36,164 nucleotides of DNA from JBMTVT01 sp049451635 (lineage in GTDB: Bacteria; Bacteroidota; Bacteroidia; Flavobacteriales; Flavobacteriaceae): assembly GCA_049451635.1 (NCBI GenBank), contig JBMTVT010000015.1, forward strand, positions 1 to 36,164, read 5' to 3'. Below the pieces are notes generated by a model, which saw only the letters and a list, made by a program, of their open reading frames with translations, ran no database searches and was not told the origin of the DNA. Shown here in pieces: positions 8,038 through 17,070 of the stretch (position 1 is its first letter; each line of letters begins with the position of its first letter). The position numbers were made by a program, and so were the translations under genes.

Positions 8038-9697
8038 ACATATTAAACACTTATTAGTACTTGTTATTGCTTTAATAGCTTTAAATTTTATAAGTAGTAA
8101 AATTTATAAACGTTTTGATTTAACTGTTGATAAGCGCTATACATTAAGTAAATCTGCCATAAATATCATAAAAGATGTTGAATCGCCAATTGTAGTGGAT
8201 ATTTTTTTGGAGGGTGATAATTTCCCTTCGGAAATAAGACGCCTTCAAAAAGAAACTAAACAATTACTTGAAGAATTTTCGGCAAAAAACAACCGTATTG
8301 TTTTTAATTTTATCAATCCGTTGGAAGATGATAGCACTAGGGAGCAAAACATTCAGCTATTAACCCAACGTGGGCTAACCCCAATGCAATTAAGTGTTCA
8401 AGAAAACGGTAAAGCCTCACAGGCTATTATTTTCCCATGGGCACTGGCAAGTTATAACGAGCAAACCGTCATCATTCCTTTAGTAAAAAACAAAATTGGG
8501 GCATCCCAGCAAGATTTAGTTAGCAACTCGGTACAACATTTAGAATATGCTTTCGCGGATGGATTCAGCAAACTTACCAAACCCAAAAAACATAAGATTG
8601 CCATTTTAAAAGGCAATGAACAACTGGAAGATAAGTATATAGCAGATTTTGTTAAAAAAATAGGTGAATATTATTTTATTGCGCCATTTACGTTAGATAG
8701 TGTGTCTTCAAATCCTCAAAAAACACTATCCGATTTAGAAAATTTCGATTTAATTATTTCAGCAAAACCTATTGCACCTTTTTCTGAAGAAGAAAAATTT
8801 GTGCTAGATCAATATATCATGAATGGCGGCAAAAGTCTTTGGCTTATTGATGCTGTGGCCATAGAAAAAGATAGTCTCTACAATGATGCCGGCAAAAATT
8901 TTGCCATTATTAGAAATTTAAATCTAACCGATTTCTTTTTTAAATATGGTGTGCGTATAAACCCTGTTATAGTAAGTACCCTCTACTCTGCCCCAATTAC
9001 ATTGGCTATGGGAACCGGTAGCGAGTCTCAGTTTCAAAATTTACGCTGGCCTTATTCGCCATTGGCGTCATCAAGCAGCCACCATCCCATTGTAAACAAC
9101 TCGAACTTGGTGAAATTTGATTTTGCAAATCAAATTGATACACTTAAAAACAATATTAAAAAAACCATTCTTTTAGAAACTGCTCCACTTACTAAACTTG
9201 AGGGAACACCTCGTGAAATAAGCCTTAGTTTAGTTACCCAAGAACAAGACGCCGCTTCATTTAATAAAGGAAACCAAACACTTGCTGTGTTATTGGAAGG
9301 TGAGTTTAGTTCGGTTTATAATAATCGGGTAAAACCTTTCAACCTTTCTAATCAAAAAAGCACAAGTCCACAAACTAAAATGGTCATTATTGCTGATGGC
9401 GATGTTATAAAGAATGATGTTGTTAGAAATACACCTCAAGAATTGGGCTTTGATAGATGGACAGGACAAATTTACGGGAACAAAGAATTTTTATTGAACA
9501 CCGTTAATTACTTATTGGATGATGATGGACTTATAAACATTCGTTCCAAAGAAATAGCTATAGCATTTTTAAATCAAGAAAAAATAGCCTCAGAAAAAAA
9601 CAAGTGGCAACTTATAAACATAGCTTTACCATTGGTGTTATTAAGCATCTTTGGTTTGTTATTTAATTACCTAAGAAAGAAAAAATACGCTTCTTAA
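8030..9697 (+). CDS. gldG: Gliding motility ABC transporter component GldG
   Basis: A 555-residue protein with one N-terminal helix (about 8-24), a long soluble domain of the ABC-type uncharacterised/DUF4350-like fold (about 40-510) and one C-terminal helix (about 525-545) followed by LRKKKYAS. The family start NFISSKIYKRFDLTVDKRYTLS is clear. GldG partners GldF and GldA in the gliding transporter; its large domain would lie in the periplasm. The start is TTG at 8030, inside the end of the preceding gene, and gives the expected short pre-helix leader. No terminator separates it from dnaN, which has its own promoter. Confidence 0.92.
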   Translation: MNKHIKHLLVLVIALIALNFISSKIYKRFDLTVDKRYTLSKSAINIIKDVESPIVVDIFLEGDNFPSEIRRLQKETKQLLEEFSAKNNRIVFNFINPLEDDSTREQNIQLLTQRGLTPMQLSVQENGKASQAIIFPWALASYNEQTVIIPLVKNKIGASQQDLVSNSVQHLEYAFADGFSKLTKPKKHKIAILKGNEQLEDKYIADFVKKIGEYYFIAPFTLDSVSSNPQKTLSDLENFDLIISAKPIAPFSEEEKFVLDQYIMNGGKSLWLIDAVAIEKDSLYNDAGKNFAIIRNLNLTDFFFKYGVRINPVIVSTLYSAPITLAMGTGSESQFQNLRWPYSPLASSSSHHPIVNNSNLVKFDFANQIDTLKNNIKKTILLETAPLTKLEGTPREISLSLVTQEQDAASFNKGNQTLAVLLEGEFSSVYNNRVKPFNLSNQKSTSPQTKMVIIADGDVIKNDVVRNTPQELGFDRWTGQIYGNKEFLLNTVNYLLDDDGLINIRSKEIAIAFLNQEKIASEKNKWQLINIALPLVLLSIFGLLFNYLRKKKYAS

Positions 9698-9712
9698 ATG
9701 TTAATAAGTTTG

Positions 9713-9744
9713 TTTCGAAATATAGACTGTATGGAATATATTTG
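9713..9744 (+). promoter_or_regulatory. Promoter of dnaN
   Basis: TTTC (9713-9716), a 20-nt spacer and TATATTTG (9737-9744) fit the Bacteroidota promoter with one mismatch in the -33 box. A TTTG lies 4 nt further up. The ATG is 39 nt after the -7 box. Confidence 0.55.
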
Positions 9745-9783
9745 TAGGTAAGATTTTCAAAAAAATTAAATCCGACTAATTAA

Positions 9784-10902
9784 ATGAAATTTATAGTATC
9801 CAGTACTTATTTATTAAAGCAATTACAAGTTTTAGGAGGTGTTATTAACAACTCAAACACCTTACCTATTTTAGATAATTTTTTATTTGAATTAAATAAC
9901 AATAAGCTTACCGTTTCAGCAAGTGATTTAGAAACAACCATGGCATCTACACTGGAGGTTGAAAGTGATAGTGAAGGAAGTGTAGCCATACCTGCACGCT
10001 TATTACTTGATACCTTAAAAACGTTTCCAGAACAACCGCTTACTTTTGTTGTAGAAGATAATAATACCGTAGAAATCAGTTCTAACCATGGTAAATATGC
10101 TTTAGCGTATGCCGATGGAAACGAGTTTCCAAAAGCCGTATCGCTTGAAGACCCAAGTAAAACTGTAGTTACCGGGGATGTTCTGGCAACCGCTATAAGT
10201 AAAACAATTTTTGCAGCTGGAAATGATGATTTACGCCCTGTAATGAGTGGTGTGTTTTTTCAGTTTTCATCACAAGGCTTAACTTTTGTTGCTACCGATG
10301 CACACAAGCTGGTCAAATACACACGTGAGGACATAAAAGCTAATCAAGTTGCTGAGTTTATTATGCCAAAAAAGCCTTTAAATCTTTTAAAAGGCATTTT
10401 GGCAGCAAGTGAAGACGACGTTATTATTGAATATAACGAATCTAATGCAAAATTCACATTTGAAAACTCAGAGTTAATTTGCCGATTAATAGATGGGAAA
10501 TACCCTAATTATGAAGCGGTTATCCCTAAAGAAAACCCTAATAAATTAGTAATTGATAGAAATCAGTTTTTAAATTCTGTGCGTCGTGTTAGTATCTTTT
10601 CAAACAAAACTACACATCAAATACGCTTAAAAATAGCGGGTGCCGAGTTAAATATTTCGGCCGAAGATATTGATTACAGTAACAAAGCTGAAGAACGGCT
10701 AAAGTGTGATTACCAAGGTGACGACATGCAAATTGGTTTTAACTCGCGTTTTTTAACAGAAATGCTTAATAATTTAAGTTCTGACGAAGTTCAACTTGAA
10801 ATGAGTATGCCCAATAGAGCTGGTATTTTAACCCCTATTGATGGCCTTGACGAGGGTGAACATATTACCATGTTGGTTATGCCAGTGATGTTGAATAATT
10901 AA
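9784..10902 (+). CDS. dnaN: DNA polymerase III beta subunit (sliding clamp)
   Basis: A 372-residue clamp protein, full length for the family. Dimers of three-domain subunits encircle DNA and tether polymerase III and other repair and replication proteins. The N-terminal start MKFIVSSTYLLKQLQVLGGV, the central TFVATDAHKLVKYTR and the C-terminal LDEGEHITMLVMPVMLNN are all typical; the last stretch carries the conserved hydrophobic end and the MPM(R/L) pattern, here MPVMLNN. It is not next to dnaA here. It has its own promoter and is closed by a strong terminator shared with the convergent DUF4870 gene. Confidence 0.96.
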   Translation: MKFIVSSTYLLKQLQVLGGVINNSNTLPILDNFLFELNNNKLTVSASDLETTMASTLEVESDSEGSVAIPARLLLDTLKTFPEQPLTFVVEDNNTVEISSNHGKYALAYADGNEFPKAVSLEDPSKTVVTGDVLATAISKTIFAAGNDDLRPVMSGVFFQFSSQGLTFVATDAHKLVKYTREDIKANQVAEFIMPKKPLNLLKGILAASEDDVIIEYNESNAKFTFENSELICRLIDGKYPNYEAVIPKENPNKLVIDRNQFLNSVRRVSIFSNKTTHQIRLKIAGAELNISAEDIDYSNKAEERLKCDYQGDDMQIGFNSRFLTEMLNNLSSDEVQLEMSMPNRAGILTPIDGLDEGEHITMLVMPVMLNN

Positions 10903-10988
10903 TTTTAAAAGCTAAGGCAAAAAATCTTTATACCACAATTCATAATTTACCATCTAAACTAAAAAAGGTTATTGCTAAGGCACTATAA

Positions 10989-11016
10989 AAAAAGCTCACC
11001 ATTAGGTGAGCTTTTT
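10989..11016. terminator. Bidirectional intrinsic terminator between dnaN and DUF4870
   Basis: AAAAAGCTCACC, loop ATTA, GGTGAGCTTTTT: a perfect 12-bp stem flanked by A and T runs, so it works for both converging transcripts. Confidence 0.9.
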
Positions 11017-11037
11017 GTTTATCTCATACTAACTAAA

Positions 11038-11376
11038 CTAACTAATAAAATTAAGAGATAAAGGGTATGTTGGAACTTCTCCTCTGCTTGCTTTAATGGC
11101 ATTTATAATAGGAAATATAATAGATATTATCCCTAAAGCTATAAAACCCAATAAACCTAAACCAAATAATAAAATTAATGGTACGCAAATAATGCAGTAA
11201 ACAATTAAACTTAATTGAAAATTTACAATGTTTTTACCATGTGCATCCATTTGATATACCTTTTCTTTTTGGGTTAACCAAAATATCAAAGGTAATATTA
11301 AACTACCAAAACCAGTTACCAATGCAATTAATTGGCTTAAATGGGTTATTGCTAAAAGTTGATTGTCTTGTCTCAT
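11038..11376 (-). CDS. DUF4870 family small membrane protein
   Basis: A 112-residue protein with three hydrophobic segments (about 15-33, 50-75, 76-92). The pattern begins LAITHLSQLIALVTGFGSLI, then PLIFWLTQKEK and GKNIVNFQLS. This is the DUF4870/Tic20-like layout seen across bacteria: a first helix with a conserved HLS, a short charged loop with the NxQ motif, and a final helical hairpin. The function is not known. It is a single-gene unit, convergent with dnaN and ended by the shared terminator. Confidence 0.85.
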   Translation of the reverse strand: MRQDNQLLAITHLSQLIALVTGFGSLILPLIFWLTQKEKVYQMDAHGKNIVNFQLSLIVYCIICVPLILLFGLGLLGFIALGIISIIFPIINAIKASRGEVPTYPLSLNFIS

Positions 11377-11743
11377 GATGGCTATTTATTTTTTTGATTG
11401 ATACTTATTTGACGCATAAAATCAAAAAATGTTACATGAAATCAAAAAAAGTTTTAAAAAGAATACAGATAGTTTTCGCAAATACTCAATAACTAAAAAA
11501 ATCATCAAAATATCATACTGCAAAACTATCTGCAACTTTAAAAACCAAAAACCAAAAAATCTAAAATTAATTACCCATAAAATATTTGGTAGCATGGAAG
11601 ATGCTACCATATTTCATGTTCAATCATTAAATTATTAATTATGGCAAAGCTAAATGGTCTAAAACTCAAAAACAGTAACCTTTGTTACTTATACACAAAA
11701 TACCTATAAATATTTAAGTGCATTTTTTAATAGTTTAGAAAAT
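11377..11743. other. Intergenic region with two hairpins, no convincing gene
   Basis: Very AT-rich. It holds a hairpin GGTAGCAT-GGAAG-ATGCTACC at 11588-11608 and a second at 11674-11689 (listed separately). A 69-codon open frame at 11429-11638 is Lys/Asn-rich with no recognisable fold and is probably chance. A loose inverted repeat (CAGATAGTTTT at 11466 and its complement at 11522) is also present. Confidence 0.5.
11674..11689 (-). terminator. Candidate terminator of the universal stress protein gene
   Basis: On the minus strand AGTAAC, loop AAAG, GTTACT is followed by GTTTTTGAGTTTT, 55 nt after the gene's stop. The stem is short (6 bp), so it is only a candidate; the hairpin at 11588-11608 could serve as a second one. 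Confidence 0.4.
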
Positions 11744-12586
11744 TTATTGTACTCTGTGCAAAACCAAAAAAGGAATATCAATTTTAATTGCAAAGGTTTC
11801 TACGGCAAGTCTTGCAAACAAGCGACATAAAAAAGAATTGCTTTTACCAACCATAGCAATCATTTTAATCTGGTTTTTTACTGCGTATTCATGAATATCA
11901 CTATAAGAATCTCCACCTTTAGAGTATATTCTTTCGTAAATAACTTGTGGAAAGTTTGTGTTAAAAAAATCAATGTTTTCTGCTAATTTTTCTTCAAAAT
12001 CATTTTCCTCAACAACATGTAATATTTGCACTTTAGATTTATAAAAAGACGCGATATCAATTAACACTTTGAAATCATCAACAAAATAGTCTGATGAAAA
12101 ACTACTTGTAAACCCAATTTTATCAAGCTTTTTAAATTTACAACCATCAGGAATTGCCAAAACGGGTACTGAACATCGCTGCATAACATGAACGGTATTG
12201 GTACCAAAAATAACTTTTTCTAACCCACTAGCGCCATTTGTTCCCATAACAATTAAATCGATACCATATATTTTTGATGTTTGATTAATGGCATCAATAA
12301 AATTATCATAATCAACCAATGAATGAAATGTATGTTTTTTATTTTTTGAATGCTTTTCAATATCCGAAATAATATTAGCAATAGATTTTTTTGCTGCATC
12401 AACCAAAGTACTATAAATAGTGGCAGACGACGAAACTGTCATTAAATCATCAGAAATAAATGATGAGGCCTTTTGTACATTCAGTATGTAAAAATTACAA
12501 GAGATACCCTCAAACAATTTTACTGCATAATTTATTGCATTTATTGAACTTTTTGAAAAATCTGTTGGCAGTAAAATGGATTTCAT
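11744..12586 (-). CDS. Tandem-domain universal stress protein (UspA family)
   Basis: A 280-residue cytoplasmic protein with two Usp folds. The first (about 1-145) begins MKSILLPTDFSKSS and has the nucleotide-binding signature GTNG-9-GT in the stretch MGTNGASGLEKVIFGTNT, then VPVLAIP. The second (about 155-280) keeps the outline (KMIAMVGKSNSF, then IPFLVLHR) but lacks the glycine signature, so probably only the first half binds ATP. I prefer ATG 12586 over the in-frame TTG at 12598 because the family starts at the first strand. Universal stress proteins respond to starvation, redox or anaerobic stress. A 12-bp palindrome 57 nt upstream of the start may be its operator and is nearly repeated upstream of the SLC13 gene. 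Confidence 0.88.
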   Translation of the reverse strand: MKSILLPTDFSKSSINAINYAVKLFEGISCNFYILNVQKASSFISDDLMTVSSSATIYSTLVDAAKKSIANIISDIEKHSKNKKHTFHSLVDYDNFIDAINQTSKIYGIDLIVMGTNGASGLEKVIFGTNTVHVMQRCSVPVLAIPDGCKFKKLDKIGFTSSFSSDYFVDDFKVLIDIASFYKSKVQILHVVEENDFEEKLAENIDFFNTNFPQVIYERIYSKGGDSYSDIHEYAVKNQIKMIAMVGKSNSFLCRLFARLAVETFAIKIDIPFLVLHRVQ

Positions 12587-12643
12587 TTTTGAAAGCAATA
12601 AAGTTTATGGTGTAAATTTAAAACCAGGATACGTTTAAAACTA

Positions 12644-12655
12644 TGACAATTGTCA
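12644..12655. promoter_or_regulatory. Palindromic operator candidate TGACAATTGTCA
   Basis: A perfect 12-bp palindrome in the divergent gap between the universal stress protein gene and the DUF3108 gene, 57 nt from the former's ATG and 112 nt from the latter's. The related TGACAATAGTCA lies at 18133-18144. The size and symmetry resemble sites of Crp/Fnr-type regulators, but the regulator is not identified. Confidence 0.5.
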
Positions 12656-12767
12656 GTTAACAAATAAGTTGCATTATCATTTAAATAAAAATTAGCATAA
12701 TATTTGTAAGCATTGTATTTTCGGCACAATAAATGTTTGTTTGTACGTTATAACCTAAAATAAATTT

Positions 12768-13529
12768 ATGATCCGTATATCACTCATCATCTGCTTTCTA
12801 TCAATTTCAATAAGTGCACAGAATAATGCCGTAACTTCTGGAGAAAAATTGGTTTATACTGCATCGTATAACATGTCTGGTATTTTAACAGATATAGCCC
12901 TGGTAACTATGGAAACGAGTTCGGTAAAAACATCAAAAGCGACTCTTTTGAGATTAAAATGTACAGCAACAACCTACAGTAAATGGGATAATTTTTTTAA
13001 AATTAGAGATTTATACGAAAGTTATGTAAATCCCAAAAACCTAACACCTTATCTATATAACCGTGATATTAATGAAGGTAGTTATTACAAAAACATGAAA
13101 TACACTTACAATTACAAATCCAAGACTGTAAAAACGGTTCAGAAAAAAAAGAACAATCAAACAGAAAACAAAACGGTAACCATAAATTCAGGAACAAAAG
13201 ATATTGTTTCAACATTGTATTATATAAGACTTTATGATTTTGCCAATATGCCAGTTGGAACGCGTAAAACCTTACCTATTATATTTGATAGTGCCGAGAT
13301 TAAAGGTCAAATTACATATTTAGGAAAAGAAAATATATCAACAGCTATTGGAAAAAAAGAATGCTACAAATTAGCTATTGGCTCAAGCGAAGATGTACTT
13401 AAGGGGAGTAATAGTAACTTTTTGTGGCTTACAGCCGATGAAAACAAAATACCTGTTTATGGAAAATTTAAAATCCCTGTTGGTAACGGCGAGTTAAAAA
13501 TTAAGTCTGCAACAGGATTAAAAAATTAA
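12768..13529 (+). CDS. DUF3108 family exported protein
   Basis: A 253-residue protein with a signal peptide (MIRISLIICFLSISISAQ, cleaved about residue 18). The mature part starts with GEKLVYTASYNMSGILTDIA, the pattern of the DUF3108 family, whose members are beta-rich periplasmic proteins. Later landmarks are the DIVSTLYYIR segment and the ending FLWLTADENKIPVYGKFKIPVG, with the conserved W-L-(T/S)-x-D-x-x-(K/R)-x-P motif. The function is not established; the fold suggests binding of a lipid or envelope component. The next gene starts 6 nt after its stop, so the two form an operon. Confidence 0.85.
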   Translation: MIRISLIICFLSISISAQNNAVTSGEKLVYTASYNMSGILTDIALVTMETSSVKTSKATLLRLKCTATTYSKWDNFFKIRDLYESYVNPKNLTPYLYNRDINEGSYYKNMKYTYNYKSKTVKTVQKKKNNQTENKTVTINSGTKDIVSTLYYIRLYDFANMPVGTRKTLPIIFDSAEIKGQITYLGKENISTAIGKKECYKLAIGSSEDVLKGSNSNFLWLTADENKIPVYGKFKIPVGNGELKIKSATGLKN

Positions 13530-13535
13530 GATGTT

Positions 13536-13922
13536 ATGATGAAAAAACTATTCACAATTTTAGCATTAATAGCAGCATTAATTGCTATTATTTTTTCTGT
13601 TTTACCAATTTCAAACTTAACTGTATTTCCTGCAGTATTGGCATTGGTTTTTGGTTTAATAGCATTTTATTTGTCAAAAAAAACAGGTGCTGTGAAAAAG
13701 ATTATTCAGTTTACCTTTTTATTGACTATAATAGCTTTATTCATAACCATTTATAAAGCCATTTTCACCGAAACTAAAGTTACCAATACTGAAAACCTAG
13801 AGGCAACTGAAACAAAACTTGAGGAGGAGGCTATTGAAGAATTGAAAGAACTGGAAATTGATGGTACTGAATTAGAAAGCATAGATACTGATGATATAGA
13901 AATAAGTGATAAAGATTTATAG
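13536..13922 (+). CDS. Small three-helix membrane protein with acidic tail
   Basis: A 128-residue protein. Three hydrophobic helices cover about residues 5-25, 28-46 and 57-78; the first pair is separated by a short turn with Pro-Ile-Ser. A C-terminal tail of about 45 residues is strongly acidic, rich in Glu, Asp and Thr (for example LEEEAIEELKELEIDG). I do not recognise a named family; similar short membrane proteins with acidic tails occur next to DUF3108 genes in flavobacteria. ATG 13536 and ATG 13539 are adjacent, so the start is uncertain by one residue. It is probably co-transcribed with the DUF3108 gene. Confidence 0.7.
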   Translation: MMKKLFTILALIAALIAIIFSVLPISNLTVFPAVLALVFGLIAFYLSKKTGAVKKIIQFTFLLTIIALFITIYKAIFTETKVTNTENLEATETKLEEEAIEELKELEIDGTELESIDTDDIEISDKDL

Positions 13923-13964
13923 AATATCTTAATTAAACGGTAAGTAATTTCTTAGAATTATTTA

Positions 13965-13972
13965 TATATTTG
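13965..13972 (+). promoter_or_regulatory. Candidate -7 promoter element for the M28 peptidase genes
   Basis: TATATTTG matches TAnnTTTG, 99 nt before the first peptidase ATG. No clear -33 TTTG is seen at the normal spacing, so support is partial. Confidence 0.35.
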
Positions 13973-14071
13973 TTTTTTAAATTAATTGAGATAAATACTT
14001 AATAAATTTTCTTCTGCCCCAAAGAATATTTTGATTGTAAGTTACATGGGACTAAACCTACATAATAAAAC

Positions 14072-15124
14072 ATGAAGACCCCTTTTATTCTCTCACTTTT
14101 CATATTGGTTGGTACTTGCGCAAAACCTAAATATACCGCCAAAATCCAAAACTTAAAAGATAATATTGAGTTAGTTGACACTGCGCTTGTTGCAGCCTAT
14201 GCTAAAACAATAACTCCAGATGAACTAAAAGTACATTTATACAGATTCAGTTCCGAAGAGTTCAATGGTAGAAAAGTTGGTGAACTGGGACAAAAATTAG
14301 CATCAAATTTTTTAAGGAATTATTACCAAAAAGAAAATATAAAATCCCCTTTTGGAAATGACACCTATTTTCAACCCATACCATCTAGCTTTTTTCGGGA
14401 AGGTATTAAAAGTTCAGAAAATGTTTTAGCATTTATAAGAGGTAGTGAAAAACCAGACGAAGTAGTTATAATTTCAGCTCACTTAGATCATTTGGGGGTT
14501 TCAGAAAAGGGGGAAATTTACAGAGGAGCTGATGATGACGGCTCTGGAACTGTTGCTCTTATGGAAATGGCCCAAGCTTTTAATTTAGCCAAACAACAAG
14601 GGCATGAACCTAAAAGAAGCGTTATGTTTCTGCACTTAACAGCTGAAGAAATTGGTAAACAAGGTTCAGAATATTACACGAAAAACCCTGTAATTCCTTT
14701 AAAAAATACCATTGCCAATTTAAATATTGATATGATTGGTAGAGTTGATGACCTGCATAAAAACAATAAAGATTATATATATTTAATTGGTTCCGATAGG
14801 TTAAGCAAAGAGCTTCATTTCATCTCTGAAAAAGTAAACAATGCCTTTTTCAATATTAATTTAGATTATAAATACAATTCTGAAAAAGACGGAAATCACT
14901 ATTATTCCAGATCCGATCATTATAATTTTGCTTTAAAAAATATCCCTGTGATTTTTTACTTTAATGGTGAGCATGATGATTACCATGAAGTAACAGACAC
15001 GCCTGATAAAATAGACTATCCTTTACTTGCTAAACGAACCAAACTCATATTTGCAACTGCATGGCAAATCGCAAACCAAGAACATCGTTTAGTAAATGAT
15101 GACAATAATGAATTGTTAAAATAA
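14072..15124 (+). CDS. M28 family zinc aminopeptidase, first of a tandem pair
   Basis: A 350-residue exported metallopeptidase. The two-zinc site of M28 enzymes is visible: His137 and Asp139 in AHLDHLG, Asp154 in GADDDGSGT, the catalytic Glu pair 192-193 in TAEEIG, Asp220 in NIDMIGR, and a late His in DDYHEVTDTPDK. Such enzymes remove N-terminal residues from peptides in the periplasm or at the cell surface. The N-terminus has a hydrophobic segment ending LVGTCAKP; Cys16 may be lipidated, but Thr at -1 is unusual for a lipobox, so simple secretion is also possible. It is a close paralogue of the next gene, which starts 66 nt later. Confidence 0.9.
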   Translation: MKTPFILSLFILVGTCAKPKYTAKIQNLKDNIELVDTALVAAYAKTITPDELKVHLYRFSSEEFNGRKVGELGQKLASNFLRNYYQKENIKSPFGNDTYFQPIPSSFFREGIKSSENVLAFIRGSEKPDEVVIISAHLDHLGVSEKGEIYRGADDDGSGTVALMEMAQAFNLAKQQGHEPKRSVMFLHLTAEEIGKQGSEYYTKNPVIPLKNTIANLNIDMIGRVDDLHKNNKDYIYLIGSDRLSKELHFISEKVNNAFFNINLDYKYNSEKDGNHYYSRSDHYNFALKNIPVIFYFNGEHDDYHEVTDTPDKIDYPLLAKRTKLIFATAWQIANQEHRLVNDDNNELLK

Positions 15125-15190
15125 AATAAAACTTTACGTTCTATCAATTCATTTTTGTAATATCGTATTTCAATAATAAAACTTTAAATC

Positions 15191-16201
15191 TTGAAAAAAT
15201 TAGTCATATTTTATTGTGCTACACTATTTATAACATCTTGTAGTTCAACTCAAAACAAAAACAAATCAGAAAAAGAGGTTGACTCTCAAACTTATGCTAA
15301 AACCATAACAGCCACAGAGCTAAAAGACATGCTCTATACTTATGCATCTGATGAGTTTGAAGGCAGAAAAACTGGAGAACCAGGTCAAAAAAAGGCAGTC
15401 GAATATCTAAAAAACTTTTATGTAGCTGCCAATATTCCTTCCCCAATAGCAGAAGGTGACTATTTTCAAGAAATCCCCCAAGATTATTTTAAAGATGATA
15501 CCAAAGCATCAGAAAATGTTTTGGCTTATATAAAGGGTAGTGAAAAACCAGATGAAATTATTGTTATTTCAGCTCATTTAGACCATATAGGTATTTCAAA
15601 AAATGGAGACATTAATAATGGTGCGGATGATGATGGATCTGGAACGGTAACTGTTTTAGAAATTGCCGAAGCCTTCAAAACTGCAGAAAAAGAGGGCAAA
15701 GGCCCAAAACGCTCTATACTTTTTTTACATGTAACTGGTGAAGAAATTGGACTTTATGGCTCTCGTTATTACGCTAATGTAGATCCTGTTTTTCCTTTGG
15801 AAAATACAGTTGCAGATTTAAACATAGACATGATTGGGCGTGTAGACCCAAAACATGAGGGAAAAGACAATTATTTATATTTAATTGGCTCTGATAAATT
15901 AAGCAAGGAATTACATGATATTTCTGAAGAAATCAATAAAAAATATTACAATTTAGAATTTGACTATACCTATAATGATGATAAAGACCCTAACCGTTTT
16001 TATTATCGTTCAGACCACTACAATTTTGCAAAAAACAACATTCCTGTAATTTTTTATTTTAACGGTACGCATGCAGATTATCACAGACCGAGTGATACAC
16101 CAGACAAAATCAACTACGAGTTTTTAGAAACGCGTGCGCGTTTAATTTTTTCAACCGCTTGGGAATTGGCAAATAGAGAAGAGCGTATTAAATTGGACTG
16201 A
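15191..16201 (+). CDS. M28 family zinc aminopeptidase lipoprotein, second of a tandem pair
   Basis: A 336-residue paralogue of the preceding peptidase. All zinc and catalytic residues are present: His129 and Asp131 in AHLDHIG, Asp146 in GADDDGSGT, Glu184-185 in TGEEIG, Asp213 in NIDMIGR, and the late His in ADYHRPSDTPDK. The signal peptide MKKLVIFYCATLFITSC ends in a good lipobox (ITSC, Cys17), followed by a Ser/Asn/Lys-rich linker, so it is probably an outer-membrane or periplasmic lipoprotein. The start is TTG at 15191, which gives the standard signal peptide. The pair most likely arose by duplication, and both copies look functional. Confidence 0.9.
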   Translation: MKKLVIFYCATLFITSCSSTQNKNKSEKEVDSQTYAKTITATELKDMLYTYASDEFEGRKTGEPGQKKAVEYLKNFYVAANIPSPIAEGDYFQEIPQDYFKDDTKASENVLAYIKGSEKPDEIIVISAHLDHIGISKNGDINNGADDDGSGTVTVLEIAEAFKTAEKEGKGPKRSILFLHVTGEEIGLYGSRYYANVDPVFPLENTVADLNIDMIGRVDPKHEGKDNYLYLIGSDKLSKELHDISEEINKKYYNLEFDYTYNDDKDPNRFYYRSDHYNFAKNNIPVIFYFNGTHADYHRPSDTPDKINYEFLETRARLIFSTAWELANREERIKLD

Positions 16202-16217
16202 TAAAATTATTAACTCA

Positions 16218-16975
16218 TCAATAGCTTTTTAGGGTAAAACCGAAAGTTAAAATTTTATCTTCTTGTTTTTGGTTTTCTATGACTATGCTTTCAAAAGTAT
16301 GGAGATAATTAATTTTAAAGTTTAAAAACTTCCAGAGCTGCAGTTCTAAACCAATATCTGCTTGCCAACGATAATTTTCACTTTGCTCTAGAAAAGGTTG
16401 AAAATAACTTTCGTGGTTTATAATGAACTTCTTGTCAAATAATTGATATTTACCGTTTACCCAAATTGTGCCACGAAATGTGTTTATTTATTCATTACCG
16501 TCAAATTCCAAACGATTAAAATTTGATTTGGCAAAATTTGTATGTTCATACTCACTAGAAACAGCAAGATTTAACCAATTATTACTTTTATTTACAATTT
16601 GAAATGTTACCCCAGCACCTACTATGCTCCTTAAATCAATCTCTCGTCTAAAATTTGTACTTACAAACCCTAATAGCAATGGATATATTTTTCTCTCAGG
16701 ATTTAGATATAAAAAATTGAGGCTTAAAATATCTTCATCTGCTTTTTTTTGCCAAATTCTTAATAAACATAAGAGTTTTGCGTTTTAAAAAACTATTTCT
16801 TCCAGGGTTTAAAACTCAAATCAGATTTTGCTCTAAAAATTAAAGTCTCTACATTTCCACTTTGCCAAAATCCGGTTAAAGCGAGTTTTGCCTTAAGATT
16901 AAGTGTATCACTTTCGTTAATTTGGGCAGAAAGTAAAATAGGAAAAAACAATAGGCAACATAGGAGCTTTTTCAT
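16218..16975 (-). pseudogene. DUF481 family outer-membrane protein, decayed
   Basis: A gene of about 252 codons broken by at least four lesions. It opens with MKKLLCCLLFFPILLSAQ (ATG 16975, signal peptide) and ALTGFWQSGNVETLI, the typical start of DUF481 beta-barrel proteins. In-frame stops are TAG at 16793-16795, TAA at 16760-16762 (in YVY-stop-EFGKKK, where CAA is likely original) and TAA at 16488-16490. A one-base deletion in the eight-base T run at 16743-16750 shifts the frame. The rest (FLYLNPERKIYPLLLGFVST, then ILTFGFTLKSY) completes a recognisable barrel. Three stop substitutions plus a shift cannot be explained by one kind of sequencing error, so this is a true pseudogene. Confidence 0.85.
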
Positions 16976-17040
16976 AAAAACAAATTTGATTTTCAATGTG
17001 CAAAATCATGAATTGTATCTAACTTTTTAAAACAAAAGAA

Positions 17041-17060
17041 GCCCCTCGAAACCGAGAGGC
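17041..17060 (-). terminator. Intrinsic terminator downstream of tRNA-His
   Basis: On the minus strand GCCTCTCG, loop GTTT, CGAGGGGC (8-bp stem with one G-U pair) is followed by TTCTTTTG. On the plus strand it is followed by TTTTGTTTT, so it can act in both directions. Confidence 0.8.
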
Positions 17061-17070
17061 TTTTGTTTTG

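Noticed and set aside
11466..11532. Inverted repeat CAGATAGTTTT and its complement 45 nt apart
   Set aside because: An 11-bp match with a long loop in very AT-rich DNA; could be chance, and no associated gene.
11429..11638. 69-codon open frame on the plus strand
   Set aside because: Lys/Asn-rich translation of AT-rich DNA without any recognisable fold, signal or promoter; it crosses a hairpin.
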